Assembly (NCBI GenBank): GCA_003243445.1
Contig: QFQQ01000018.1
Span: 1 to 64,000 of the forward strand
DNA from: Citrobacter freundii
GTDB taxonomy: Bacteria > Bacteroidota > Bacteroidia > Chitinophagales > Chitinophagaceae
DNA: 64,000 nt
Reading direction: 5' to 3'
In this document: positions 1-9,957 of the stretch, one piece after another
How positions within the stretch are numbered: position 1 is the stretch's first letter
Layout of the letters: the number at the start of each line of letters is the position of its first letter
Notes under the pieces: model-generated
Databases searched by the model: none
What the model was told of the DNA's origin: nothing
What the model saw: the letters and a program-made list of their open reading frames with translations, nothing else
Translations under genes and position numbers: made by a program

Positions 1-383
1 TCCGATGATTGAAACAGGGAATAGAATCCGATGAGTGACTTTTCTCAGAAATTGTAATTGCTAAAAAATTGATAATGAGGATTATTTAGATTTTTTGAGA
101 AAGAGCTTTACGTCAGGTCTTCCCAATAATCTCAAAAATCCCTTTCCCTTCCCTCAACATGGGCATTAAGGATAACAGCACCTGTTGATGAGAAACTTTC
201 TAAAAACTACCTTTCACAGAATCTATCCTCTTAATCCCAAAAATCCAATGAATCCCCGTACCAGAGCAGTTCGCCTTTCCAGTTGCCCTGCCAGCCTGCG
301 GGAAAACCTGATTGAGAGAAAACAGTCGGAGAAATAAGAAGAACAATTGCAAGCGCAACAGATTCCTTAATAGTTATTTATCT
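1..383. other. Intergenic, no gene seen
   Basis: No convincing reading frame was found on either strand. Around 225-260 there is a stretch of the word AATCCCAAAAATCCAAT, which recurs in the long palindrome at 2626-2960, so this may be one arm of a repeat whose partner lies left of the window. Confidence 0.4.
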
Positions 384-412
384 AAAAATAAAAACCCGGA
401 CCGAAGTCCGGG
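384..412 (-). terminator. Rho-independent terminator of the small lipoprotein gene
   Basis: CCCGGAC (395-401) and GTCCGGG (406-412) form a 7-bp stem with a CGAA loop. Read on the minus strand the stem is followed by a T-rich run. It lies about 25 bases after the stop codon of the 42-residue lipoprotein gene. Confidence 0.8.
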
Positions 413-438
413 GTAGAATATGAATCAATTGGCAAAAA

Positions 439-567
439 TTACATATAAAAGCCGCCTGATTGTTTATAATGTTTTACACCACGGCAATCTCTTTTTGTAG
501 CAGCACATGATGACAATAAACTCATTGCAATAATTCCCGTAACCAGGAAAATGATCACTTTTTTCAT
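439..567 (-). CDS. Small lipoprotein, 42 residues
   Basis: A short frame that starts MKKVIIFLVT and ends with GGFYM. It has a charged N-terminus, a hydrophobic segment of about 15 residues and a lipobox (LLSSC, Cys21), so the mature product would be a lipid-anchored peptide of only about 22 residues with one more Cys and a basic middle. A strong terminator follows directly, which supports real transcription. No function is recognised. It may be a cell-envelope peptide of the kind often missed in annotation because of its size. Confidence 0.7.
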   Translation of the reverse strand: MKKVIIFLVTGIIAMSLLSSCAATKRDCRGVKHYKQSGGFYM

Positions 568-1350
568 TGGTACTTTTTGTAAAGATTAAATAAGCTGTTG
601 CGGGAAATTCAGAGGAGTCAGGACTTCAAAAACGTCACGCGTTGAGAAGACTAAAATAGTACCGGTTTTTGGGAGTTCATAACTTTTACGTGGGTTTTTT
701 ACCCTGGAAAAGGTCAATCCGGGAAAGAAGGTTGTAGTAAATCTACGAGAGTTACAGCTAATTCATTCGGAGACAATTCATACAGGAGAAGTCTGAAAAG
801 AGCATAATCTTTATTTTTTGAAAACAATAATGAGAGGTATCGGAAAACTCCCATCCCGTAGAAATAGTCCGGCCGATCCGTCCACCATTCAATGCCTTTA
901 GTTGATATCAGTCTTTGTTCTCGCTTCCTGTCCTTTCTGTCTGACAGTTCATTTTTTACCAGTAAGATGAAAATGACTGGAAGATCGTCTTATGTCCAAA
1001 ACTTCTCTTGGGCGTAGGTCTATTGTTTTTGAAGCGGCTTGAACGCCTGATTCTTCAGTACCCTTTTATTTATTCTCCGTTCATTCTCCGTTCATCTGCC
1101 ATTGATTTTCCGTTGATGCTACGTTATGAATTGGAGGGTCAATGGAAGATGAACGGAGAATGAACGGAAGATGAACGGAGAATGAAGCCCTGATCTTGGG
1201 TAAAAATGAACGAAGGGAAGCCTGGTGTATGACCCGAATTGGTCATTATGTTGATAGATAAACCGGCGCTGCCGGGCTCCGTTTCGTAAAAGAATTTGCG
1301 GGGGTGGCTCAATAGAGTGTCATAACAGCATTAAGAAGGCTCCTTTTAAA
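568..1350. other. Intergenic, no gene seen
   Basis: About 780 bases without a supportable gene. The only structure noticed is the ACGGAGAATGA-word palindrome at 1071-1186. The promoter of the small lipoprotein gene should lie just right of 567, but no clear -7 box was seen. Confidence 0.5.
1071..1186. repeat. Intergenic palindrome built from the word ACGGAGAATGA
   Basis: The left arm repeats TTCTCCGTTCA with variants and the right arm repeats its complement ACGGAGAATGA and ACGGAAGATGA several times. The RNA would fold into a long imperfect hairpin. It belongs to the same architectural class as the other word palindromes in this window but uses its own word. Confidence 0.7.
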
Positions 1351-1385
1351 AAGAAAAGGACGATGTTCAACACCGTCCTTTTCTT
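1351..1385 (-). terminator. Terminator of kbl
   Basis: AAGAAAAGGACG and CGTCCTTTTCTT form a 12-bp stem around an 11-base loop. On the minus strand it ends in a T-rich run. It lies 24 bases after the kbl stop codon. Confidence 0.8.
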
Positions 1386-1408
1386 AAACTATCAGTACTG
1401 CTGTTTCT

Positions 1409-2596
1409 TTATTTCAATACTCCCAACTCCTTTCCAATCTTCGTAAATGCTGCGATCGCCTTATCCAGGTGGGCCTGCTCGTGCGCGGCACTCAATTGTA
1501 CACGGATCCTTGCCTGGCCCTTCGCTACCACCGGGAAGAAAAAGCCGATCACATAAATACCTTCATCCAGCAGTTTTGATGCAAACTGCTGCGCGAGTAC
1601 TGCATCATATAACATGATCGGAACGATCGGGTGATCGCCGGGTTTGATATCAAAACCGGCAGCCGTCATCTTCTCACGGAAGTATTTTGTATTATGCTCA
1701 AGTTTGTCGCGAAGCGAAGTTGTTTCTGTCAGCATATCCAGCACAGCTATCGATGCGCCCACAATAGAAGGAGCCAGCGTATTGCTGAACAGGTATGGTC
1801 TTGACTTCTGGCGAAGCATATCGATCACGGCCTTACTGCCGGATGTAAAACCACCGGATGCTCCACCCAGTGCTTTACCCAGCGTACCGGTGATGATATC
1901 GATCTTTCCGAGCACGCCACAATACTCATGTGTTCCGCGCCCGGTCTTTCCAAGAAAGCCGGATGAATGTGACTCATCGATCATTACGACTGCGTCATAT
2001 TGTTCCGCCAGCGCAACGATCTTATCCAGCTGCGCGATCGTTCCATCCATGCTGAATGAACCATCTGTTACAATGATACGGCTTCTGCAAGCGGCTGCTT
2101 CTTTCAGTTTTACTTCAAGATCCGCCATATTGTTGTGTTCGTAACGGAAACGCTGCGCTTTACAAAGACGTACACCATCGATGATCGAAGCATGGTTCAG
2201 TGCATCAGAGATGATCGCATCTTCTTCACCAAACAATGGTTCGAATACACCGCCATTTGCATCAAATGCCGCCACATACAGGATCGTGTCTTCTGTGCCG
2301 AGGAATTCGGAGATCTTTCTTTCCAGTTCTTTATGTATATCCTGCGTTCCGCAAATAAAACGCACGCTGCTCATCCCATATCCATGCGAATCGATCGACT
2401 TATGCGCCGCCTCGATCACCCGCGGATGCGATGATAAACCGAGATAGTTATTGGCACAAAAATTCAATACCGTTTTTTCACCTACTGTGATTTCGGCGCC
2501 CTGCGGGCTTGTAATAATGCGCTCGGTTTTATAAAGACCGGCAGTTTTTATGTCATCTACTTCTTTGGCAATTCTGCTGGAAAATTTATCGTTCAT
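1409..2596 (-). CDS. kbl: Glycine C-acetyltransferase (2-amino-3-ketobutyrate CoA ligase)
   Basis: A PLP enzyme of the alpha-oxoamine synthase family. It joins glycine and acetyl-CoA reversibly to 2-amino-3-ketobutyrate, the second step of threonine breakdown in the cytosol. The 395-residue length matches the usual KBL of about 398. Visible hallmarks are DESHSSGFLGKTGRG, where the Asp pairs with the PLP ring, and TGTLGKALGGASGG, whose Lys should form the Schiff base. KBL is preferred over 8-amino-7-oxononanoate synthase because of the N-terminus and the FCANNYLGLSSHP stretch typical of KBL. Threonine dehydrogenase is not in the window. The gene is a single unit with its own terminator. Confidence 0.9.
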   Translation of the reverse strand: MNDKFSSRIAKEVDDIKTAGLYKTERIITSPQGAEITVGEKTVLNFCANNYLGLSSHPRVIEAAHKSIDSHGYGMSSVRFICGTQDIHKELERKISEFLGTEDTILYVAAFDANGGVFEPLFGEEDAIISDALNHASIIDGVRLCKAQRFRYEHNNMADLEVKLKEAAACRSRIIVTDGSFSMDGTIAQLDKIVALAEQYDAVVMIDESHSSGFLGKTGRGTHEYCGVLGKIDIITGTLGKALGGASGGFTSGSKAVIDMLRQKSRPYLFSNTLAPSIVGASIAVLDMLTETTSLRDKLEHNTKYFREKMTAAGFDIKPGDHPIVPIMLYDAVLAQQFASKLLDEGIYVIGFFFPVVAKGQARIRVQLSAAHEQAHLDKAIAAFTKIGKELGVLK

Positions 2597-2625
2597 GTTG
2601 GATTGTTTGAGGCCGCAAACGTACG

Positions 2626-2960
2626 GGGATTTATTGGATTTTTGGGATTAGGGGGATTCGTGTCTGAAGATTGAAGAATGTACAGTTTTCAGAATGTTAC
2701 TTTCTTACGGAGAGCTGCTTTTCTGATAAATGAAAAGTGGATTATTGGGATTTTTCGTTTGCTTATCTGATCCTTCTTCAATACTAAAACAAGACTCTCT
2801 TAATATTAAAAGTTCTGATCCTTTTAATTCCAACTAATCCTTTTTTCATTTATCAAAAAAGCAGCTCCCCCGGCGGCAAGCAGCTTTCTAAAGACTATAC
2901 ATTCTTCAATCTTCAGACACGAATCCCCCTAATCCAAAAAATCCAATAAATCCCCGTCCA
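2626..2960. repeat. Large imperfect palindrome between kbl and the beta-lactamase-like gene
   Basis: The outer arms are GGGGATTTATTGGATTTTTG near 2626-2650 and its near complement at 2930-2957. The inner arms include GCTGCTTTTCTGATAAATGA near 2710 and TCATTTATCAAAAAAGCAGC near 2846. The total span is about 335 bases with arms near 110. It fills the gap between two divergent genes, so it does not follow a gene end like most other palindromes here. Confidence 0.75.
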
Positions 2961-3001
2961 TTTGTCATCCTTCCAAAGTAATTTCGCGCAAATTTTCTCC
3001 C

Positions 3002-3814
3002 ATGCGTGTACTTACCGGACTCATTCTTGTTCTGCTGATCGCCAGTTGCTCTCCCAACAATGTAAAAGAGGACGACGGCCTGAAGAAATATTTCGATGAG
3101 AATAAGGTAACCGGCTGTTTTGCGCTGATGAATAATGGTACTGGCAAGTTTACGGTATATAACCTGCCGCGTTACCGGGACAGTGCGTATGTTCCGGCAT
3201 CCACTTTCAAGATCGTCAATTCACTGATCGGGCTGCAGACCGGCGTGATCTCCAGCGACACCATGATGATCAAATGGGATGGCGTTGAAAGGCCTGTAAA
3301 AGAATGGAACAAGGACCTGACAATGTATGAAGCTTTCCGCGTTTCCGCTGTTCCCTATTACCAGGAAGTGGCGCGCCGGATTGGCAAGGACACGATGCAG
3401 GCCTGGCTCGATACACTGAAGTACGGCACAAAGAAGATCGCCTCCGCTATTGATACTTTCTGGCTCGATAATTCACTCAAAATAACACCTGACGAAGAAC
3501 TCGGCCTCGTAAAAAGACTTTACTTCAAGCAGCTTCCTTTCTTTCCAACTTACCAGGAAACAGTTAAACATGCCATGCTGTTCGAAGACAATCCCAGTTA
3601 TCGCCTCGGCTATAAAACCGGCCTGAGCGGTTGGGATGAAAAGACCGGTAAACGCATCGGCTGGATCGTCGGCTGGATCGAAGAAAATGAACACCCTTAC
3701 TTTTTTGTTCTCAATATCGAATCCCGGGATAAGAACCTTGACATGGGACCGGTGAGGTTGAAAATGGTGAAGGATATATTGAAGGATCTGGGATTTTTTG
3801 AAGGGAAGATGTGA
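3002..3814 (+). CDS. Class D beta-lactamase-like lipoprotein
   Basis: A 270-residue serine hydrolase of the OXA and penicillin-recognising family. A lipoprotein signal ends at Cys16 (IASC). The active-site motifs are in order: S67-T-F-K70, S115-A-V117, Y141-G-T (usual class D is Y-G-N), the FWLDNSLKI segment, and K205-T-G207. Length and spacing fit class D enzymes. The Asn to Thr change in the third motif and the lipid anchor set it apart from clinical OXA types. It could hydrolyse beta-lactams in the periplasm, or be a related sensor or hydrolase without resistance activity. The nearest gene downstream is batB, after a 312-base repeat-filled gap. Confidence 0.8.
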   Translation: MRVLTGLILVLLIASCSPNNVKEDDGLKKYFDENKVTGCFALMNNGTGKFTVYNLPRYRDSAYVPASTFKIVNSLIGLQTGVISSDTMMIKWDGVERPVKEWNKDLTMYEAFRVSAVPYYQEVARRIGKDTMQAWLDTLKYGTKKIASAIDTFWLDNSLKITPDEELGLVKRLYFKQLPFFPTYQETVKHAMLFEDNPSYRLGYKTGLSGWDEKTGKRIGWIVGWIEENEHPYFFVLNIESRDKNLDMGPVRLKMVKDILKDLGFFEGKM

Positions 3815-4085
3815 GGTGGACGACGGACCGCCGACCGCGGACCGCAGACGGGCGTTTATGGTTCGCCATTCATTATTTGTAAGAAAAGTCAAAGGACATT
3901 TCAAAGATCAATCTGATTCGGCGGTCCGTGGTCCGCGGTTTCTATCGGTATCATGAACAGCGATAGTAGGTGATTGTTCAGCGTTTATCAGTCTCCATTT
4001 GTACAAAATGAGAAATGACATTTCATAGATCAGTCTGATTCGGCGGTCTGCGGTCGGCGGTCGGTCGTCCTTCGTCCGCGGTCTT
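3815..4085. repeat. Intergenic palindromes built from GGCGGTCCGCGGTC words
   Basis: Clusters of GGACCGCCGACCGCGGACC at 3820-3850 face GGCGGTCCGTGGTCCGCGG near 3920 and GGCGGTCTGCGGTCGGCGG near 4040. These give nested long hairpins of high GC content, unlike the AT-richer surroundings. A further near repeat, TCAGTCTGATTCGGCGGT at 4030 and TCAATCTGATTCGGCGGT at 3908, shows partial tandem duplication. It fills the whole gap between the beta-lactamase-like gene and batB. No gene seen. Confidence 0.75.
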
Positions 4086-4126
4086 TCTCCCCCCATTGGT
4101 TCAATTCTTGCTATATTCACCCCGCC

Positions 4127-5128
4127 ATGGGCTACCAATTCCTTCATACCGAATTTGTCTGGCTGTTTGCCGGCCTGATCATTATCGCCGTATTGTTTTT
4201 TTTGTTATGGAAATGGAAAAAGCAGGTGATCAAACGGATCGGTGATGCACATCTCGTAAAAGCACTTACGGGCAACTATTCCGCAAAACTATTTTCATTG
4301 AAATCGGGTATGCTCAGCCTGGCATTTGTTGCAGGCGTGCTGGCTGTAATGGACCTGCGCAAACCCGGCAATGATGAGGGTATCGAACGCAAAGGCATCG
4401 ACGTGGTGATCTCGCTGGACGTAAGCCGCAGTATGCTGGCGACCGATATGGCGCCAAGCAGGCTGGAAAGAGCAAAGCAACTGATCAATAAACTGATGGA
4501 TGCGATGCCGGACGACCGGATCGCATTGGTGCTGTTCGCAGGTAAAGCCTATCTGCAAATGCCATTGACAACGGATCACAATGCTGCGCAGATGTTCGTG
4601 AATTCGGCCGCACCGGATGCCATTCCGCAACAGGGAACGGTGATCAGCGAGGCGCTTCGCATGAGCGCAAATGCATTTAACCCCGAAGAAAGGAGATTCA
4701 AAGCTGTTGTGCTCATCTCTGATGGAGAAGACCATGATCCTGCAGCCCTCGAAACAGCCAAAGAGTTATCCGCACAGGGATTAATGATCAACACAGTCGG
4801 TATCGGTTCCCCGGATGGTTCCTATATCCCCGATCCCGCCACCGGCCAGAATAAAATTGATGAGACCGGCAGCCAGGTCATCTCCAAACTGAATGAAGAC
4901 GAACTGAAACAACTTGCCCAAAATACAAACGGCATATACGTTCGCCTGCAGGATAGCGATGACGCCGTGAAGCAACTGAAAGCACAGCTCTCGCAGATCG
5001 AATCAAAAGCGTTCGGCGATGTTTCACTTATGAATTTTGATGTTTACTATGGCTGGTTTGCACTCGCCATGTTTGTATTGGTGCTCGCCGAATATTTTAT
5101 TCCCGAAACAAAAAAACAAAAAGCATGA
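4127..5128 (+). CDS. batB: VWA-domain membrane protein BatB
   Basis: A 333-residue protein of the Bat (Bacteroides aerotolerance) family. The N-terminus has a membrane segment at about 10-28 and a second at about 60-76. A von Willebrand A domain follows with the metal-site motif D98-V-S100-R-S102, the TPLTTDH region and SDGEDHD. A final membrane helix lies near 308-326. The metal site is complete, so it should bind a divalent cation and partner proteins on the periplasmic face. The stop codon overlaps the start of batC by 4 bases, which shows translational coupling. batA and the other bat genes are not upstream, so this is a partial bat operon. Confidence 0.88.
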   Translation: MGYQFLHTEFVWLFAGLIIIAVLFFLLWKWKKQVIKRIGDAHLVKALTGNYSAKLFSLKSGMLSLAFVAGVLAVMDLRKPGNDEGIERKGIDVVISLDVSRSMLATDMAPSRLERAKQLINKLMDAMPDDRIALVLFAGKAYLQMPLTTDHNAAQMFVNSAAPDAIPQQGTVISEALRMSANAFNPEERRFKAVVLISDGEDHDPAALETAKELSAQGLMINTVGIGSPDGSYIPDPATGQNKIDETGSQVISKLNEDELKQLAQNTNGIYVRLQDSDDAVKQLKAQLSQIESKAFGDVSLMNFDVYYGWFALAMFVLVLAEYFIPETKKQKA

Positions 5129-5742
5129 GATACGGATTAATGATGATCATGATGTTCTTTGTTCTTGTTTCCGCTCGAGCGCAGGAAGCCGACCGACTTA
5201 TCCAGCGCGGCAATGATCTTTATAAACAACAGCAATACCAACAGGCAGAACTGGCGTACAATGAAGCGCTGGTGGCCGATCCCAATAACAGCACTGCAAA
5301 ATTCAACCGCGCCAACGCCTTATACAAGCAAAACAAACCCGACGAGGCGATCCGTGTGCTAAACGATCTTGCCTTTAAAACGCCCGAGGCTTCCGTCAAA
5401 TCAAAAGCTTATTACAATAAAGGCGCGATCCTTTCCGCACAAAAGAAACTGGAAGAGAGCATCGATGCTTACAAAGAATCGCTCCGCCAGGATCCTAACG
5501 ACAAGGACGCACGCGAAAACCTCCAGAAAGCACTCCTCGAATTAAAAAAGAAGAACGAGTCCAAAAAAGACAACAAGAAGCAACAACAGAAACAAAAGCA
5601 GCAGCAAAAACCTCAACCCAAAATGAGCCAGAAAGAGGCCGAACAGCGCCTCCAGCTCCTTGAACAAAAGGAAAAGGATGTGCAGCAGCGGCTGCAGAAG
5701 GAAAAGTCAAGGCAGGGTGGGGGAATGGGGAAGGATTGGTAA
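5125..5742 (+). CDS. batC: TPR protein BatC
   Basis: A 205-residue exported TPR protein. Residues 1-19 are a signal peptide ending ARAQE. Three to four TPR units cover about 20-130 (GNDLYKQQQYQQAELAYNEA is the first). The C-terminal third is a Lys/Gln-rich low-complexity and coiled region, and the end GMGKDW is the conserved BatC tail. The family is thought to act with BatA and BatB in an envelope complex linked to stress tolerance. It overlaps batB by ATGA. Transcription likely ends in the palindromic repeat that follows. Confidence 0.85.
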   Translation: MRYGLMMIMMFFVLVSARAQEADRLIQRGNDLYKQQQYQQAELAYNEALVADPNNSTAKFNRANALYKQNKPDEAIRVLNDLAFKTPEASVKSKAYYNKGAILSAQKKLEESIDAYKESLRQDPNDKDARENLQKALLELKKKNESKKDNKKQQQKQKQQQKPQPKMSQKEAEQRLQLLEQKEKDVQQRLQKEKSRQGGGMGKDW

Positions 5743-5756
5743 TATCCCGGACCAAG

Positions 5757-5905
5757 ACGGGTGATCGATGTTCGATGTTCGATGGTCGAATGCTGCAGGA
5801 TTTAACAGTATCAACCTGAGATATTCTGCTCTCAGACCGCCCTGGCATTTATGACCATCGTTATGTGAAGCCGACCATCGACCGTCGAACATCCAACATC
5901 GCAGC
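5757..5905. repeat. Intergenic palindrome built from ATCGATGTTCGATG words
   Basis: The left arm GATCGATGTTCGATGTTCGA (from 5761) is complemented by GACCATCGACCGTCGAACATCC (near 5872-5894). The same word family recurs at 19633-19794, 37665-37752 and as a half copy at 60515-60546. Confidence 0.75.
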
Positions 5906-5935
5906 TCCAGCTTCGATTCCCTCGAAACAAATAGC

Positions 5936-5943
5936 TACTTTTG
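5936..5943 (+). promoter_or_regulatory. Candidate -7 box of ispG
   Basis: TACTTTTG fits the Bacteroidota -7 consensus TAnnTTTG and lies only 8 bases before the ispG ATG. If used, the transcript would have almost no leader. No good -33 TTG was seen, so this is tentative. Confidence 0.4.
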
Positions 5944-5950
5944 CATCGCT

Positions 5951-7963
<2,013 letters not shown>

Positions 7964-8099
7964 GGGAATCGATGTTCAATGCGCGATGGCCCTCATCATT
8001 ATTCCAAAGGAGCTGAGTTGAGTTGAGTGCCCTGCCGGATCGGGGAGTTCATTTACTTAATCATATTGCTTAAAAGCCAGGAAACAGACCGGATCGAAG

Positions 8100-8789
8100 A
8101 TGAAAAAGAATTTTTGGGTGATAATATTCTTTGTCGTGCTGTTCATTCATTTGCTTGCACTGGCGATGGATCTGCCACAGGTAGCGACGGTGACAAAGCC
8201 GATGCTGATGCCGGCAGTTACCGGACATTTTATTACATCTGTTAGCAATAGTTCTCCGTTCAGGTTATTCGTAATTGCCGCATTGTTCTTTTCCTGGGCC
8301 GGTGATGTATTACTGATGTTCCAGCAGCAGAACAGTATTTTCTTCCTTTTGGGATTATCATCTTTTCTGATCGCTCATCTTTTTTATATTTTCTTTTTTC
8401 ACCGGATACGGAAGGAGCAAAATATAAAAAGTCAGTTATGGACCTTACTGGTCGTTGCTTCGTATTATAGTGTGTTGATCGCCTTACTTAATCCGTGGCT
8501 CGGAGAGATGCGTTTACCGGTAAGAGTGTACGGGTTGGTGATCAGTTTTATGTTATTGCTTGCGCTGCACATGTCCTATATCAGCAACAGAACAGCAGGC
8601 AGATCTATGTTGACAGGCGCGGTATTGTTTGTGATCTCCGATTCAATTCTTGCGATCAATAAGTTCTGGAAACCGGTGCCCGCGGGTGATGTAATGATCA
8701 TGCTGACGTATGGATTGGCTCAGTTCTTCCTTATATATGGAGCTGTCCGGTATTTGAGCGTTGACCGGTTTAAAAAAAGTAATGCATAG
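8100..8789 (+). CDS. YhhN-family (lysoplasmalogenase-like) membrane protein
   Basis: A 229-residue integral membrane protein with about eight hydrophobic helices. The pattern AGDVLLMFQ after the second helix and SDSILAINKF near residue 182 match the YhhN/TMEM86 family, whose animal members hydrolyse the vinyl-ether bond of lysoplasmalogens. In bacteria the substrate is mostly untested. The two conserved Asp residues of those motifs are present. The start at 8100 gives a short charged N-terminus (MKKNFW) before the first helix. Single gene. Confidence 0.75.
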   Translation: MKKNFWVIIFFVVLFIHLLALAMDLPQVATVTKPMLMPAVTGHFITSVSNSSPFRLFVIAALFFSWAGDVLLMFQQQNSIFFLLGLSSFLIAHLFYIFFFHRIRKEQNIKSQLWTLLVVASYYSVLIALLNPWLGEMRLPVRVYGLVISFMLLLALHMSYISNRTAGRSMLTGAVLFVISDSILAINKFWKPVPAGDVMIMLTYGLAQFFLIYGAVRYLSVDRFKKSNA

Positions 8790-8892
8790 GAACCCGCGGA
8801 ATTGCGCAGGTCTGTCTCCGGTGGAAGGAATTCATCCGCGTAATCCGAGGATCCAAGTGAATTCCCTGAATGTTCATTAACCTTTAAAATAA

Positions 8893-9139
8893 CAATGTCG
8901 TTTAGTTAAGGTGAAGCTCCTCGCTCGGCTGGCGTAGAGCCCCCTCTAAATCTCCCCCCCAAGGGGGAGACTTTGAACAGTTATCATGAAAGAGAAGTCA
9001 AATCACATAGAATATAAGTATTCATACGATTTAACATCTCTTATTTCAGGCGGTGGTAAGTCTTCCGCCGCGGCAGAGAGATTTAGAGGGGCCCTAACGC
9101 CAGTCAATTCAGGCAGGTTTTGCTAACTAAACGACATTG
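8893..9139. mobile_element. MITE-like element with 15-bp inverted ends and 11-bp flanking duplication
   Basis: The ends AATGTCGTTTAGTTA (8894-8908) and TAACTAAACGACATT (9124-9138) are perfect inverted repeats. The direct repeat CTTTAAAATAA stands on both sides (8882-8892 and 9140-9150), as expected of a target-site duplication. The inside, about 245 bases, has no gene and carries further self-complementary runs (CCCCCTCTAAATCTCCCCC against GAGATTTAGAGGGGCCC). It looks like a non-autonomous element moved by a transposase encoded elsewhere. It sits between the lysoplasmalogenase-like and VOC genes. Confidence 0.75.
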
Positions 9140-9363
9140 CTTTAAAATAAGGCAACTTAGATTTCCCCGATCTGCGGAAAAATTACTCTGTAATTAAGCA
9201 TCTTCTCCTGACATAGGGCTGTCACTACCTCCTCCGATCTTCGGCAAAGATTTCAATCATTACCAAAACCTTTGTCATGAGCAGGATCGCTTTATCATTG
9301 ATCATCTCCGGCATACTTGCCACCCTGGGCGACCGGTATTTCAATCCTAAAAAAGAAAAAACG

Positions 9364-9738
9364 ATGAAACTGAATGCAGGTATTATTACCACAAAACTTA
9401 CCGAAACAAAGAAATTTTACCAGGATGTATTAGGATTCGGTGTTCGTTTTGAATCCGATTGGTTCATCCTGATGCATACACCGGATGGAAATGACGAGAT
9501 CGCATTTCTGTTGCCCGATCATCCCAGCCAGGCGGCCATCTTCAAGCCTGCATTCGGCGGCAAAGGTATATTCCTTACCATCGAGGTAGACGATGTGGAT
9601 GCAGAGTACAGACGGATCAAGGAGCTGAACGTACCGATTGAAGTGGAGTTAAGAGACGAACAGTGGGGTGACCGCCATTTTGCGATCGTTGATCCTAATG
9701 GGGTCGGAGTGGATGTGGTGAAGCATACGGCGGAGTGA
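9364..9738 (+). CDS. VOC-fold (glyoxalase/bleomycin-resistance type) protein
   Basis: A single VOC domain of 124 residues starting MKLNAGIITTKLTETKKFY, with the two beta-alpha-beta-beta-beta units ending in DPNGVGVDVV. The family contains glyoxalase I, dioxygenases and antibiotic-binding proteins. The substrate cannot be told here. An in-frame ATG at 9277 would add 29 residues (a hydrophobic stretch), but the ATG at 9364 follows an A-rich run and matches the usual family N-terminus, so it is preferred. The MITE-like element lies just upstream. A GGTTCCAGAG-word palindrome follows the stop codon directly. Confidence 0.8.
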   Translation: MKLNAGIITTKLTETKKFYQDVLGFGVRFESDWFILMHTPDGNDEIAFLLPDHPSQAAIFKPAFGGKGIFLTIEVDDVDAEYRRIKELNVPIEVELRDEQWGDRHFAIVDPNGVGVDVVKHTAE

Positions 9739-9916
9739 GGGTTTGAGAAGTTTCAGAGGTTCCAGACGTTTCATAGGTTTCATAGGTTCCATAGGTTCCA
9801 GAGGTTCTTCAAATGGAAAGCTCTTCGTAAACAATTGCTGACTGCTATTTGCGGCAGCAACCTCTTAAACCTCTGGAACCTATGGAACCTCTTAAACCTC
9901 TGAAACTTCTCAAACG
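9739..9916. repeat. Intergenic palindrome built from GGTTCCAGAG words
   Basis: The left arm repeats GTTTCAGAGGTTCCAGA and variants (9743-9808), the right arm repeats AACCTCTGGAACCTATGGAA (9863-9915), and an unrelated spacer of about 50 bases separates them. The same family recurs at 15488-15655 and 20890-21062. Confidence 0.8.
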
Positions 9917-9957
9917 AACGCCTGCAATTATTACCCGTTCCGCCTTAACTTGCATGA

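Noticed and set aside
9739..9916. GGTTCCAGAG repeats as a CRISPR array
   Set aside because: Words repeat directly in one arm and inverted in the other, with no spacer structure.
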